Shown here: piece after piece, positions 36,662 to 48,823 of the stretch
Layout of the letters: the number at the start of each line of letters is the position of its first letter
How positions within the stretch are numbered: the first letter of the stretch is position 1
DNA from: Maea johnstoni
Taxonomy: Eukaryota; Annelida; Polychaeta; Spionida; Magelonidae
Assembly: GCA_963942565.1 (NCBI GenBank)
Contig: CAWWDR010000034.1
Coordinates: 1-64,000, forward strand
Direction: 5' to 3'
DNA length: 64,000 bases
Notes under the pieces: model-generated
The model's database searches: none
The model's input: only the letters and a program-made list of their open reading frames with translations
Told to the model about the DNA's origin: nothing
Translations under genes and position numbers: made by a program

Positions 36662-37303
36662 TATACGCCTGGTCATGTGGTCCTTAATTGAGTAATGCTT
36701 TTTAAACAGATAGATAAAACAATTGAAGGTCAGTTTCTTTTCAGTTATACTGACCTTTGGATAGGGTTATTATTATTATTACATTGCACTGACCTTTGTA
36801 TTAGCAATCAGATTTACCTTCAGAGACAACTTAAATTTCTTTTTAGTTGTCTCTGAAGACTATTATAACCATCTTGAGAACTTAACCACTTTTCAAACTT
36901 TTATCATATTTACCCTCTTGTTATACATATCTATACAGTTTTGAAGCACTGCTATGACTAGAGGGTTTTTAGAATCAAGGTAAATAGTTGAAAGATAGTT
37001 GTAAATGTCTTTCACCAATGGAGTCATTTTTAAACGCACTTTCCTGTGATTGAAATCTGAGTGAACCAAACAAGTCTCACTAAAATACTTAGTTTAGGTA
37101 ATTTATTTTGAAATCTGATTGCTAATACAAAGGTCACTGCAATGTAAATATAAATACCCTGTCAACAGGTCAATTGTCAGATTAGTTGTTATTACCCTGT
37201 CCACAGGTCATTATAACTGATAAACAATAAACTGACCTTTACTTGTTTTATCTATTTGTTTAAAGTTCATTACTCAATTAAGGAGCGGAGGACCAGGCGT
37301 ATA
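36662..37303. mobile_element. MITE with long inverted ends, unit 3 (intact)
   Basis: Ends TATACGCCTGGTC (36662-36674) and GACCAGGCGTATA (37291-37303) are perfect 13-bp complements, giving the cleanest element boundary of the family. Length is 642 bp; there is no coding capacity. Confidence 0.84.
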
Positions 37304-37925
37304 TTATACCAGATGTAAAGCTCCCGTGCCTTATTCGCCATTCAGTTATTTGTAATTGCGCTAACTACGATATTCATGATATTTCGGTTGTAATATGCCT
37401 TAGTACTTTTTGCGATAGCTCATGAGAAAAAGCGGTGAAAAGTCCTGAATTGACCAATCAGCCAGTCGCCTGCTCTGGCACTGGGAGGAAGAGGTCAGTG
37501 CTACGTCCTTGTTGACTGTAAATATGGCCATGTGTGTCGCGTGCATCACACATTTTGACCTATGGGCTACATTTAATGATGCCACTTATCAAAAGATTCA
37601 GCGAAATAATACCGGTGTGGTGGCAGAGATATAATGGGTAATGTATCTCTTTGTGGAGAGTGTCGAAATGTGTGTGTTTCATATACCGATGTCTCCATAC
37701 TGTTTAGACAAATGGTTTATTCCATGAGCTATACAATATTGATATGCATGGTATTTATCTAACAACCTCACACAATCTCTTCAGGAATTACCACAAGAAC
37801 ACTTTTTTGCAAACGAATCAAAGATTCAACTAATTGCTGCATGTTTTCGATGAAATTCCTTTCCAGTCATTTAAAAACGTTGCTTACAGCAGACTTAGTG
37901 ATGTGCACACCCACCATATGCTATA
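37304..37925. other. Conserved non-coding block after the MITE, unit 3
   Basis: Counterpart of 15130-15770. No gene seen. Confidence 0.4.
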
Positions 37926-38062
37926 ATGCTCTGCTGTGGCCGAGTGGTTACGTTGCCTGGCTCCCAAGCATGAGTTTGCAGGTTCGAGTCTCCGCTGGTC
38001 GCTATATAAATGTGCGGCCTTCTAGAGGGCTGTCTATGGTGTAAAACCCAATTCCTTCCTTA
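37926..38062 (+). mobile_element. tRNA-derived SINE
   Basis: TGGCCGAGTGG (A box) and GGTTCGAGTCTC (B box) are about 50 bases apart, as in a tRNA-Ser/Leu-like gene, but the cloverleaf stems do not pair well and the 3' part runs into an unrelated tail ending in ACCCAATTCCTTCCTTATAT. The tail alone is also found in unit 4 near 52932. Confidence 0.65.
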
Positions 38063-38220
<158 letters not shown>

Positions 38221-38284
38221 TGTAATATGACGCTGGCATGGCCAGGAAGCGAGCGAAGCTTTGGATGATTTCATCTTTTTTTTT

Positions 38285-38815
38285 ACTTCTGCATTGATTG
38301 ACCGAAAATTAATGACATAGAAATTAATATGATTTCAAACAAATATGTCCCAAAATATACATATAAACTATCGCCGATTTCAAAGATAATTCAATGGCCA
38401 GTAGAATGAATTCTGGCGATTCTAGGGATCTAAACTGCATTAGAATTGACCCACGGACGGGCGAGAACGTCTGACCAAAAGACAGCATCGATTGACAGAA
38501 AATTACTGAGATACAAATTATTATGATTTCAAACTGTCGCAAAATATACATTTGGCAACAGATTATAAAGAGAATTCAATGGCCAGTAAAATGAATTCTG
38601 ACGGTACTAACGATCTAAACCGCATTAAAATCGATCCACGGACTCCAGGCGAGAAATTCAGTTTTAACGTGGATATAGTAGCTGCCACGGCGTGGCATGG
38701 CCAGGAAGCGAGCCGATTTTAAAGATAATACAATGGCCAGTAGAATGAATGCTGGCGATTCTAACGATCTAAACGTGGCATTGGAATTGACCCACGGGCG
38801 AGAAATTCACCCGCA
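38285..38815 (+). repeat. Three diverged copies of a ~180-bp tandem repeat
   Basis: Copies share TTCAATGGCCAGTA, AATGAATTCTG, GATCTAAAC and GACCCACGG in the same order at about 38390, 38577 and 38730. The string CGGCGTGGCATGGCCAGGAA recurs at both edges. It is private to unit 3 and of unknown origin. Confidence 0.7.
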
Positions 38816-39569
38816 ACAATCCATTTTCATTCACGCACGTTCATTCATACATTCCATCCAATGGGAGGGCGTGTTTGTTATTGTACTGTACATTATGTCA
38901 TTGTCGACCAATGAAATCGGTCGTTACTTAACCTACTTAAAGTAACCTCCAGAGCGGAAGTCGTCCGCACGTTGTCCCATATTGCTGACGATGACAACTT
39001 TCTGGGTCCCTGTATATATTTCTTATAGTGACGTCATATACACTCACGCTCTATTGACTTACTGCGATTAATTTGATTCAACTTGAAATATTCATATTGT
39101 TATGATGAATGCACTTACACCAAGGTTGTCCATAGCGATTTTAACCTTTAATGTGCAGTATAGCGATGACTAGTGAAAGCGTTCATGCAATGCTACGTTT
39201 TGTACTGATCATTGACGTACCGCTAATCGCCCGTGCTTTTACCAATGTGTAAGTTGTTTGTTTTGATCTTTATGTACTCTCCTTTTATGGCTTTCGACAA
39301 CGTCAGTATATATGTGCTACTACTTTTACAATCTTACAAGCAGATTTCTTAAAGTTAGGTTAAAATACCTTGACAAGACATCTGTTGTAGTTATCATAAA
39401 TCTATTGGTGGACTTAACATGTGTTCTACTGAAATGTGGCTACAATATTTTGTTGCATCGCAGAATGTTGTCATAACGACGAGCTGCATGTCTCTACCCT
39501 GTTATTGATCTAATATTATTAAAATCGTTAATCTTTTAATTGCTCTTTCATTGGGTATAGATGGCCCCT
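38816..39569. other. Non-coding block, unit 3
   Basis: From about 39100 it matches units 1 and 4 (15750-16230, 52970-53420). The earlier part is private. No gene seen. Confidence 0.4.
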
Positions 39570-41760
39570 AAAGGTGACACAAACACAAGGTGTGCCTCAT
39601 CATGCATTGCTTTCCTTTTCAAGTTTGAAATATTTTTTTATTGTCAAAGCTCATCCAAATTGGACTAAAGAGGTACAAGCAATATATGCATTATGATAAA
39701 AGCAAGCAATAAAATGTCATAGACAATACATAAGTGTTTGACACCAACACATCAATAGAAATCAGATGTAATACTTATTAACAATAATATTAAGGAGACA
39801 GTCGCTTTAAATAAAACAATACATAAGTAGCTACCTGAAGTTTTGCCGAAAAATGTTTGGCTTTGAAAAATAATGCGACAAACTTAAGAAATTAGTTATA
39901 AACTGGAGGCCAAACACCAGGAAATGAAGGCAGTTTCTCATTGGTTTTGATCCAGTACTTATCAATAAGAAATACATCTTTCATAGCCATTTCAACTTGT
40001 TTTAAGTGTAGATCAGTAGAACTATTACTATTTGTGTAGATGATCATTTTTACTGTCACAATGATAATAGCAAAGAAATTGTATTTTTTCTGAAGTTCCC
40101 CCAGGATAACCTCTTTTGTCTCTATTTCATGATTTGAAAAGCCACTTCTTCTTATCCGGGCTTCTTATCCATTGATCAGTATTTTTCCATATCTTAACTG
40201 ATTTTTCATAATCATACAGGAGATGTCACACTGTCTCTTGTTTTATAACAAGAGCAGAACGTTCAGTTTGTATGATTTTCATCTTGCATATTTCATATTT
40301 TGTGATAACCTTGTATTGGAGAAATCTGTATTGAATTAAACGAATGGCCATATTCACATTGGATTGATGATTGATAATAAAAGTCTTGTCAACTTTATCA
40401 TGAATGAACATTTTTCCTGTCATCTCTTTCCATTATCATAATATCAGTCAATATGCTATCCTTGCCACTATTAAGAGATGTATACAATCTACTTACTCCC
40501 TTGGAATCCATGATGGTAATACCATTAATAAAAGTATTCATGGGAACCGTTTCGCATTTTGTCTGGGTATCTAAGGTTCCCAACTTCTTTAAGAAGTATG
40601 GGTTTTAACCCTCCCAATACTGAGGTTATTTCATCCGAGGTACAATAACACAGAGATCTTTTGAAAACCATCTATACCCTGTTATGCTGGTATTCATTGG
40701 ATAGCTCTCACTGAGCACTCTAATAAAAGTATCCATGTGCTAGGGTTTTCTTTTTCAGGATTTTTGCATCATTTTGTTTTGGCCAAATTAGTCACCAGCA
40801 GCATAAGAATCAAGCCAGATTGAACCATGTTGTTCCATAATGGTAAGCTTCTCACATCCATAACGTTATTAGGTCTAAATTGTTGAATGATATACAATTC
40901 TGCCTGCAAGACTTATTTTCAAAAAAGGTTTTTTAACAGTATCTTTCAACATTTTTGCATACATGTCACCCCTATACAACATTGATCGATACCATTCAGT
41001 TTTGGAATTTGTTTCCAAATACCATTGCCGAAAAGTATTCTGCATAACCATGTTATTTTTAGAATTTGAGAAAATCAATGTAAATTTTGAAGTTTCATCC
41101 CTCTCTCTTTTATTTCTGCTTTTATTATTTCCCTTCGAAATCCTGGAGTCTTTTTATTCCATGGGAAATTAGCGACAAGGTTGTCTATTGATTGCAAGAG
41201 TTGTTTACTTACTAGGGCAAGGTAGAGCCAAGAGAAGGTGGGTTAACTTTGACATGACTAGACTCGTTATTACCAACACTCTACCCTAAAGTGTTAATGA
41301 TCTTTTCTCCATGTTTTAATGATTGTTTCCATCGTTTCTATTTTCATCTTGATGATATTTTAGTAATATGTGAGTCACATCAAAGACATTACCCAATGCT
41401 TCGAATTTGGTAGTCCATTCCAAGCCATGAAGCTCTTACCAGGTCCATCTCTTGGCTCTACTTGTCCAAATTGTAATTGCAAAGCCAGACACCACCCTAT
41501 ACCAGTGAAAAATATCCAGAGTTTTCGTTAAGTTGCTTTAATCCATCTGTAGAAATATTGGTTTTGTTGCTTTGGTTTCCTTATAGAGTAGAGCCTCTCG
41601 AAGTAACCAGCCCTCTAAGTTGACTACATATTGCAAGTCCTAAAAGTACTTTTCTTGGTGGTTGTATAGTAAAGAAAACCCATTGAAGTTGACCAGTTGT
41701 GACCATTCTCACGGGTAGAGGGGTTCCACTGTTTTTGTACAAGATAAGTGCAGTCAAGAA
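39570..41760 (-). mobile_element. Reverse-strand Tx1-like LINE remnant, unit 3
   Basis: Counterpart of 16231-18420, closely similar in order and sequence. Confidence 0.65.
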
Positions 41761-42282
41761 TATTCAAATGCTTAATTTCTTAAAGGGGAACTAAAGGCTC
41801 ACATACATGTTAGCTTGTATGAACGTAATACACTTCAAGAATAGGATGTTGTCTATTCTACAGTATATCACGAGTGAAACCGAACTTATCCATTTTTTCT
41901 TCAACTTTTGAAGTCCCGTGCTTGTGATTCATTTTGTTTACGCCATTTCATGAAATGCTTTCACGAATAAGTGTCACGAATACTAGCTGATGCCCCGTCT
42001 ATGAATCTTCGTGCTCTGGTTCATGTGACTCTGATGGTGGTATCTTGTTTTATGGTAGCTAAGTTTGTATTCATTATTTCTCATTGGCCTTAGCTGATAT
42101 TCTATAAATAGCCCTCATATTCACCTGCCCGTGTCATGGGGGCGGTGGGTGGGTGATGAACTTATGGGCTATTTTTAGACGACCGGTTCCTTGTCCCAAT
42201 TCAAAAGTAATTGAGTAAACCTTGAGGAAAAGTGATAAAGGCACCACGTACCCTTGTTTTCGGATGAATCAGCTAAGCGGGT
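41761..42282. other. Upstream flank of gene 4
   Basis: Almost identical to the flank of gene 5 (56690-57103) and carries the extra TATAAATAG near 42100. No gene seen. Confidence 0.45.
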
Positions 42283-42460
42283 GACCTTCACCTGCGAGCC
42301 GCTTCACTGGATCATGACAGTGTCAGGTATGCTGCTGACGTCACAGACTAGGGTTTCGTGTCTCAGACGTCACGAGCCTTGAGATAAAAATAGCCTCACA
42401 GCACAATAGGGAGCCTCTGAGATGTGTATAAATAGCGAAGGGGAAACCCCTTAGGTATCC
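42283..42460 (+). promoter_or_regulatory. Promoter of gene 4
   Basis: CRE TGACGTCA at 42336-42343, AGACGTCA at 42365-42372, TATAAATA at 42427-42434, kappaB-like GGGGAAACCCC at 42440-42450. Confidence 0.8.
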
Positions 42461-43484
42461 ACAGCAGTCTGAGCACCAACACGAGTTGAAGGAAACAGAC
42501 GGATTGCAGAAGGCTCGATCCAGTCGCTAGGAAAGAAGAGTCAAGTCGTTGGGTAAGTTGCTTTTTCTTCACACAATCCTTAACCCTTCCAGTGCTAAGG
42601 GCACTTTCGTCCAAAACATAAGACTATCTAAAGCCAGTTGTTTTTGTTTGCATCATTTGGTATCGGGCTAGATTAGCCACCAACAGCGTATTCACCCATT
42701 AATGCTCACAGCAACCAAAAGCTGCCTCACATTTTGATGAAATCTTGCAGGCAAAGGCATAGTTTTAAAAAAAATTGATGGAGAAATGTTAATCAGGACA
42801 CACAAACAACTCTCTTTGATTTTTTTTCTAAAATCATCATCAATTCTAAAGTTATTTTCAAAAGTATCATAGATCCAGACGACAATTCCTGGAGGATCTC
42901 TTAAGCATTAATGGGTTAAAGGGTAAACGACGTCCAGGAATGTTTCGGCGTGCTGTATTAGAAGTGCAAGTGCACGTGCAGCAAGAAGACTTGGAGCAGT
43001 TGGAGAGAAAGGTGTTTCAGCCTACTCACAAGTGCAATCTGATAAAGTGTGTTGTTTACATATGCACGTTTTAAACATCAGACTCCTTTCTGGTATAAGT
43101 TGCATTCGTATATTGTAAAATGTTTTTGTTCCACAATAAGGAGGCGTGCACGGTGCTTTACACTGCAAATGCTATGGCGGTGGTTATTCCTCCATTGCTA
43201 TCATCAATTACATTTTATTTCAACCTTTTCAATTCCTTTCTGTGTTATTTTGTGCAAGCTTTATATTGGCTGCCTTGAAAATAGGTTAACTTTAAATCCA
43301 ATAGCGAAAAAGTTCAATTATGATTTTATGTGTTTTATGGTTTACGATTCGGAGTCAAGAATGATGGTTAATCAGGAACCTGGTTTATTAGGTACATGTA
43401 CTGATTCATGTTTCCTACTAAGTTAACGCCCAAAGAGTGGACGCGCTTTTTCTGTTTGAGAAGCTTATTTTCTTTCCAGTTCGA

Positions 43485-44550
43485 CGCATGTGTTCAATAA
43501 CCTCTTCCTGTGCATAGGTGTTCAGTAACCTCTTCCTGTGCAAAGGTGTTCAGTAACCTCTTCCTGTGCAAAGGTGTTCAGTAACCTCTTCCTGTGCATA
43601 GGTGTTCAGTAACCTCTTCCTGTGCAAAGGTGTTCAGTAACCTCTTCCTGTGCAAAGGTGTTCAGTAACCTCTTCCTGTGCAAAGGTGTTCAGTAACCTC
43701 TTCCTGTGCAAAGGTGTTCAGTAACCTCTTCCTGTGCATAGGTGTTCAGTAACCTCTTCCTGTGCAAAGGTGTTCAGTAACCTCTTCCTGTGCAAAGGTG
43801 TTCAGTAACCTCTTCCTGTGCATAGGTGTTCAGTAACCTCTTCCTGTGCAAAGGTGTTCAGTAACCTCTTCCTGTGCAAAGGTGTTCAGTAACCTCTTCC
43901 TGTGCAAAGGTGTTCAGTAACCTCTTCCTGTGCAAAGGTGTTCAGTAACCTCTTCCTGTGCAAAGGTGTTCAGTAACCTCTTCCTGTGCAAAGGTGTTCA
44001 GTAACCTCTTCCTGTGCAAAGGTGTTCAGTAACCTCTTCCTGTGCAAAGGTGTTCAGTAACCTCTTCCTGTGCAAAGGTGTTCAGTAACCTCTTCCTGTG
44101 CATAGGTGTTCAGTAACCTCTTCCTGTGCAAAGGTGTTCAGTAACCTCTTCCTGTGCATAGGTGTTCAGTAACCTCTTCCTGTGCAAAGGTGTTCAGTAA
44201 CCTCTTCCTGTGCATAGGTGTTCAGTAACCTCTTCCTGTGCATAGGTGTTCAGTAACCTCTTCCTGTGCATAGGTGTTCAGTAACCTCTTCCTGTGCATA
44301 GGTGTTCAGTAACCTCTTCCTGTGCAAAGGTGTTCAGTAACCTCTTCCTGTGCATAGGTGTTCAGTAACCTCTTCCTGTGCAAAGGTGTTCAGTAACCTC
44401 TTCCTGTGCATAGGTGTTCAGTAACCTCTTCCTGTGCATAGGTGTTCAGTAACCTCTTCCTGTGCATAGGTGTTCAGTAACCTCTTCCTGTGCAAAGGTG
44501 TTCAGTAACTTCCTCTTAGCATAGGTGTTCAGTAACCTTTTCTTACTCAA

Positions 44551-44607
<57 letters not shown>

Positions 44608-44860
44608 TGATATTTGATATAGCGCCCTTTCCACCTATAATGTTCATAGGTGTTCAGTAACCTCCCGTTAGGCATTGGTGTTCGGCCCTCTCCTTAGCCA
44701 TAGGTGTTTGGTATCTTTTTCCTAGGTGTAAGTGTTTAGTAACCTCTCCTTAGGTACAGGTGTTCAGTAACCTCTCCTTAGGCACAGGTGTTTAGTAACC
44801 TCTTCTTAGCCATAGGTGCTCAGTAACGTATACGTGTTCAGTTAAACATATTCGTAGTTG
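43485..44860 (+). repeat. Expanded homogeneous 28-bp minisatellite, gene 4
   Basis: From about 43501 to 44508 there are 36 almost perfect copies of a 28-bp unit containing GGTGTTCAGTAACCTCTTCC. Nearly all variation is one base, A or T, in CAAAGG/CATAGG. Degenerate copies and a TAA/SINE fragment follow. Confidence 0.97.
44550..44645 (-). mobile_element. SINE/LINE tail with TAA microsatellite, unit 4
   Basis: The same fragment as at 20570-20672, in the same place in the minisatellite. It links units 2 and 4. Confidence 0.55.
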
Positions 44861-44931
44861 AACATATATTTACTCCTGTCTTTCTTGTCTTTTTCAGATT
44901 GTTTTGGTAATAATAATCATCTTGTGAGAGG

Positions 44932-46188
44932 ATGATTTTGCGGCTTGCCCTACTGGTGTGTGTCTGCGCTGCGCTGGCAGCGGCACAGCAAGAGAAACTG
45001 TCAGAGGAAGAACTCAGCCAGCTGCAGAATAGCGACATCAATGTAGATGAGCAATCCTTGCAATTACACCTTGTGCGCCGTGAGAAGCGGGATGCTGATG
45101 AGAGTGATGCGATGCAGAGATGGCGGCGGGGCGGCATATATAGAGGCAGACAGCAGATGAGGAATGGCGGAGATGGATCTGAGGGTGACTCATCTGAGGC
45201 TCCTAGACACCCCCACCACCACAGAGGGCACGGAGGTCCACCCAGAAGGCGCCCGCGCCCTACAGGCGATACACCAACTGGCGGACACTCTGGGCGCAGG
45301 CATGGCCACGGGCGCCCACGACCAACAGGGCACCCCAACGTCACCGGGCGACCACATCATCATGGCAACGACTCTCATTCTGGCGAGCACGGTGGTCACT
45401 CTGGGCGCAGGCATGGCCACGGGCGCCCACGACCAACAGGGCACCCCAATGTCACCGGGCGACCACATCATCATGGCAACGACTCTCATTCTGGCGAGCA
45501 CGGCGGTCACTCTGGGCGCGGGCATGGCCATGGGCGACCACGACCAACAGGGCACCCCAACGTCACTGGTCATCCCCACCCCCATCCCCGACCCACCGGT
45601 CATCCTGGCTTCACAGGGAGCCCACGTCCCACGCCAACTGGTAGTTCAACAGACGATCTTGAAATGCTGAGCCGACAATTACGAAGAGCATATGGTAGTG
45701 AAGAAGATGATGATGATGATGACAGTGAAGCCAGTAATGGTAGTGATGACTACAGTGATAATGATGATGATGACGATGATGATGATGATGATGATGATAG
45801 TGTTGATAGCGATGACGGTTCTGATTCTGATGCATCCTCTCCTAGAAGGCCTAGACGGCCACGCCCCACAGGTCATCCCAAGTTCCCTAGACGTCCTCGT
45901 CCCACGGGCCGACCACGTGGCACAGGCAGACCACGCCCACGCCCAACAGGCCTGCCAAACGTCACCGGTCAACCTGGTCATCGCAGACATCGTCCTCGTC
46001 CCACTGGTCAACCCCGCGTCACAGGTGAACCAAGGCCTACTGGTGGCCCCAGGGACAGAGATGATGATGATACCCCACGGCGCCCCCGCCCCACGGGCAG
46101 ACCTCGTGGTGGACGGGGTGGTCGTAGGGGAAATGGCGGTCGTAGGGGAGGGGGACGTGGCGACCGCGGATCTCAGAGAGGTCGCTGA
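44932..46188 (+). CDS. Secreted His/Arg/Asp-rich repeat protein, copy 4 (short C-terminus)
   Basis: 418 residues. The propeptide reads NVDEQ where the sisters have NVEGEQ; RREKR is intact. Residues after it show DAMQRW and GGIYRG in place of DEMQRW and GGRYRG. Three 37-residue repeats start at 45280, 45391 and 45502, with GEH at the junctions as in copy 1 rather than GEQ as in copy 2. RGD is kept in the Arg/Gly tail. TGA at 46186-46188 stands at the same codon as in copy 2, so the terminal peptide is not made; the codons beyond read SLYGMIQDFDNMF and TAA in frame. Repeat junctions and C-terminus thus point to different closest relatives. Confidence 0.82.
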   Translation: MILRLALLVCVCAALAAAQQEKLSEEELSQLQNSDINVDEQSLQLHLVRREKRDADESDAMQRWRRGGIYRGRQQMRNGGDGSEGDSSEAPRHPHHHRGHGGPPRRRPRPTGDTPTGGHSGRRHGHGRPRPTGHPNVTGRPHHHGNDSHSGEHGGHSGRRHGHGRPRPTGHPNVTGRPHHHGNDSHSGEHGGHSGRGHGHGRPRPTGHPNVTGHPHPHPRPTGHPGFTGSPRPTPTGSSTDDLEMLSRQLRRAYGSEEDDDDDDSEASNGSDDYSDNDDDDDDDDDDDDSVDSDDGSDSDASSPRRPRRPRPTGHPKFPRRPRPTGRPRGTGRPRPRPTGLPNVTGQPGHRRHRPRPTGQPRVTGEPRPTGGPRDRDDDDTPRRPRPTGRPRGGRGGRRGNGGRRGGGRGDRGSQRGR

Positions 46189-46790
46189 AGTCTATATGGA
46201 ATGATTCAAGACTTCGACAATATGTTTTAAAAACTGCCAGTTAGATGATTATCAAAAGTTTGGTAAAGTCAGCCATGCAACGCAAAGAGCAAAATACATG
46301 TACGATACGTAAACCGTAATCAAGAGCCAAGTTTGTCTTCCTTAACCGGTCTTGTAATTCTGTGAGGAAAGCATGTATGTATGTATGTATGTATGTATGT
46401 ATGTATGTATGTATGTAGGTAGGCATATGTATGCATGTACATGTATATCTATGCATGCATATATGTGTATGTATGTGTGTGTTTAACCGTACTAAAATAT
46501 AGGTGACTGAGTTTTAGATAAAATTGATATGAAATCAAAGAACTGCCATAAAGATCCGCTGTATTGCAAATACGACCAACGCAAGTTAGGGTATGACTCA
46601 ATTTACTATACTCTATACAATACCTAATACCAGCTAGTGTGCCAAAGTTCTGAATTGTATTATGTTATATCTGAATATCATGTGCTGGTCGCATGTTACT
46701 TAGTGTAGACGCTATTGCTTATAATACTAGTATATGTTCTGCAGGAAAATATCACTTTGTTCATAAATAAACATTGACGTGTAAGTTTCT
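46189..46790 (+). terminator. Gene 4 3' UTR and poly(A) signal
   Basis: TATG microsatellite expanded at about 46373-46420; AATAAA at 46766-46771. Confidence 0.72.
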
Positions 46791-47169
46791 CTTGTTGTTT
46801 TTTCGTGCGTTAAATGCGTTTGTTGAAAACACTAAACCTAGCAATGACGTGACACCACGTTGCCCAGTGAGCATTTAGATGTAATAGTCGGTAAAACACA
46901 TTGAATGTCTTCTTCCAAATATGACTCCAAAACACACTGGCACAGAATGGCTTAAAATCCGTCATTTGTCTTTATCTCAATGGTGCATCCAGGGTGATTT
47001 TGATATTTGGAATGTGACATCTCTGTCCATGGCCAATTATTTTGATAGAGCAATTTGGCATTGAGATGACATTGAAAAAAAAAGATTTGGCAAATTAATA
47101 TTTTAGGCTGCCTTTTTTGCCTATTTTCAAAAGAAAATCAAAAATCGGAGATGAGAGAAGTTCCAAGCA
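46791..47169. other. Conserved intergenic block after gene 4
   Basis: Nearly identical to 22766-23148. No gene seen. Confidence 0.4.
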
Positions 47170-47202
47170 GACCTTTTACCAAAGGTGAGGTTTACAACGC
47201 AA

Positions 47203-47657
47203 TTAGTAGGCTCCACCTTTGAAAAACTTGTGGTGCCGACACTATACCTGCCGAACACATTATTTATGGCGGTATTGTATTGTATGTTTATTGACTACGC
47301 ACAGAGGCGCAAAATCACACAAAGTACAAAAGATGAAACATAGGAAAAGGTTACAAAACCAACATAAAGACATAACATAGGAAAAGTAAATAAACATAAA
47401 ATACAAAAGTGGTTTTAAAGTAGACCTCACGCACTTAAGGTGCACAAATATAACCAAATTTAAATAATAAGATGAACAAAACACTAAGAGCAGACATTGG
47501 GAGACTGGTATCGAAACTGGCTCAAATTTTACATTGTGTTCTACTCGCAGAGAAGAGGCTTTAGATTAACCAGCTGGGATGTAAGATTAGTAGGCTCCAC
47601 ATTTGAAAAGCATGTGGTGCCGACACTGTACCTGCCGAACACATTATGTATGGCAGT
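47203..47657 (-). mobile_element. LINE 3' fragment between direct duplications, unit 4
   Basis: Counterpart of 4521-4975 and 23178-23632; the flanking segment starts at 47203 and 47586. Confidence 0.65.
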
Positions 47658-48823
47658 GAAAACCTGCTTTAACACATGTTTGTAACGTCATATTGAAGAA
47701 GTAGTACATCCCAGATAACTTAAAGGTTGGTATTCAGGTCCCTTTGTATGAAGGTAAAAACCAACGTAGTATTCATGATAGCTACCGAAGAAAAAAACCT
47801 TGTTGAATAACCTCGATAAGGTATATGAAATTCTCGTTTTTGAACCGTTAAGACAAATGATGGTCAGGCAATGGCGCCGGCATTATTTTGAAATTCCAAT
47901 ATGCCAGACCTAAGGGTCAAGGACAAATAAGTTTGAATCTCTTGGGATAAAATATGAAACTTTAGAAATGGATCAGATAACAGAAATAAATTTGGAGAGT
48001 AGAATAAAAGAGTTTAATCAATACTTAAAAGTCTACTGATCTCCAAGTTTACACATATCCTGCTGCCTCTTCCAAACCCAAAAACACAAACCCTACATGA
48101 AAATGAATGTTTATTCAAAAACTGTTTATGGAAAAACAAATGCCCAAAATATGGGGCTGAAATTTTAGAACGGAACCAATCAGATGGGAGACTAGGTTAT
48201 CCTAAAGTTGCTGACTTTAATGATGCCTTAAAGATATCTTGGATTAAGCTGACTTATATGGGAGGGATGGAGAGTATTCCCTAAAGTATACAGTCTTGAT
48301 AGAGCTACTTTGTGGTGCAAAATATGTTGATAAGATATTTAAAAAAAGTAGAAACCGGGTTTTGGAAAGATTTTCTGCTTGCTCTGCAAACGTTTTATCA
48401 AAAATGTTCACCTCCGTATTTTAAAAAATTTAGGCTAGTTCCCTTAGATATAAAGGTATAGGAAATTTGATTTTAACGAATAAGTGGCTTGAAAAGGATT
48501 GCAGGTTAAAGATGTATTAGACTCTGTAAGTGAACTAGTTAAAATAACTCATTTAAATGATGTGTATAATATTCAATATAGTTTCTTGGAATATGGACAA
48601 CTAGCCTTTTCTACACGAAACAAACTCAACAAGTTTAATCATCACAGGAAGCAAGCAATAGGTCCAGATCTGCCACTTCTATTATCATTGGTTTAATATT
48701 CAAATAAAGGCTGTTCTAATATTCACAAATGAATGAAAGGACAAAATGACAACCTTCTACAAAGTTTTTCAGGAATATTGGTCCTTAAAACTTTATGAAT
48801 ATATACAGTTTCATTATGTTAAA

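Larger units (their letters stand above)
42461..44897 (+). other. Gene 4 untranslated exon 1 and 5' UTR intron
   Basis: The donor GG|GTAAGT starts the intron at 42553; the acceptor ends it at 44897, 34 bases before the ATG. The intron is long because of its expanded minisatellite. A 125-residue open frame at 43049-43426 matches that in unit 3. Confidence 0.8.

Noticed and set aside
37926-38010. Possible tRNA gene
   Set aside because: A and B boxes are present but acceptor and other stems do not pair and no terminator follows; better explained as a SINE head.
43501-44508. Regular 28-bp array considered as a CRISPR
   Set aside because: Units are contiguous with no unique spacers, and the context is a spliced animal gene; this is a minisatellite.
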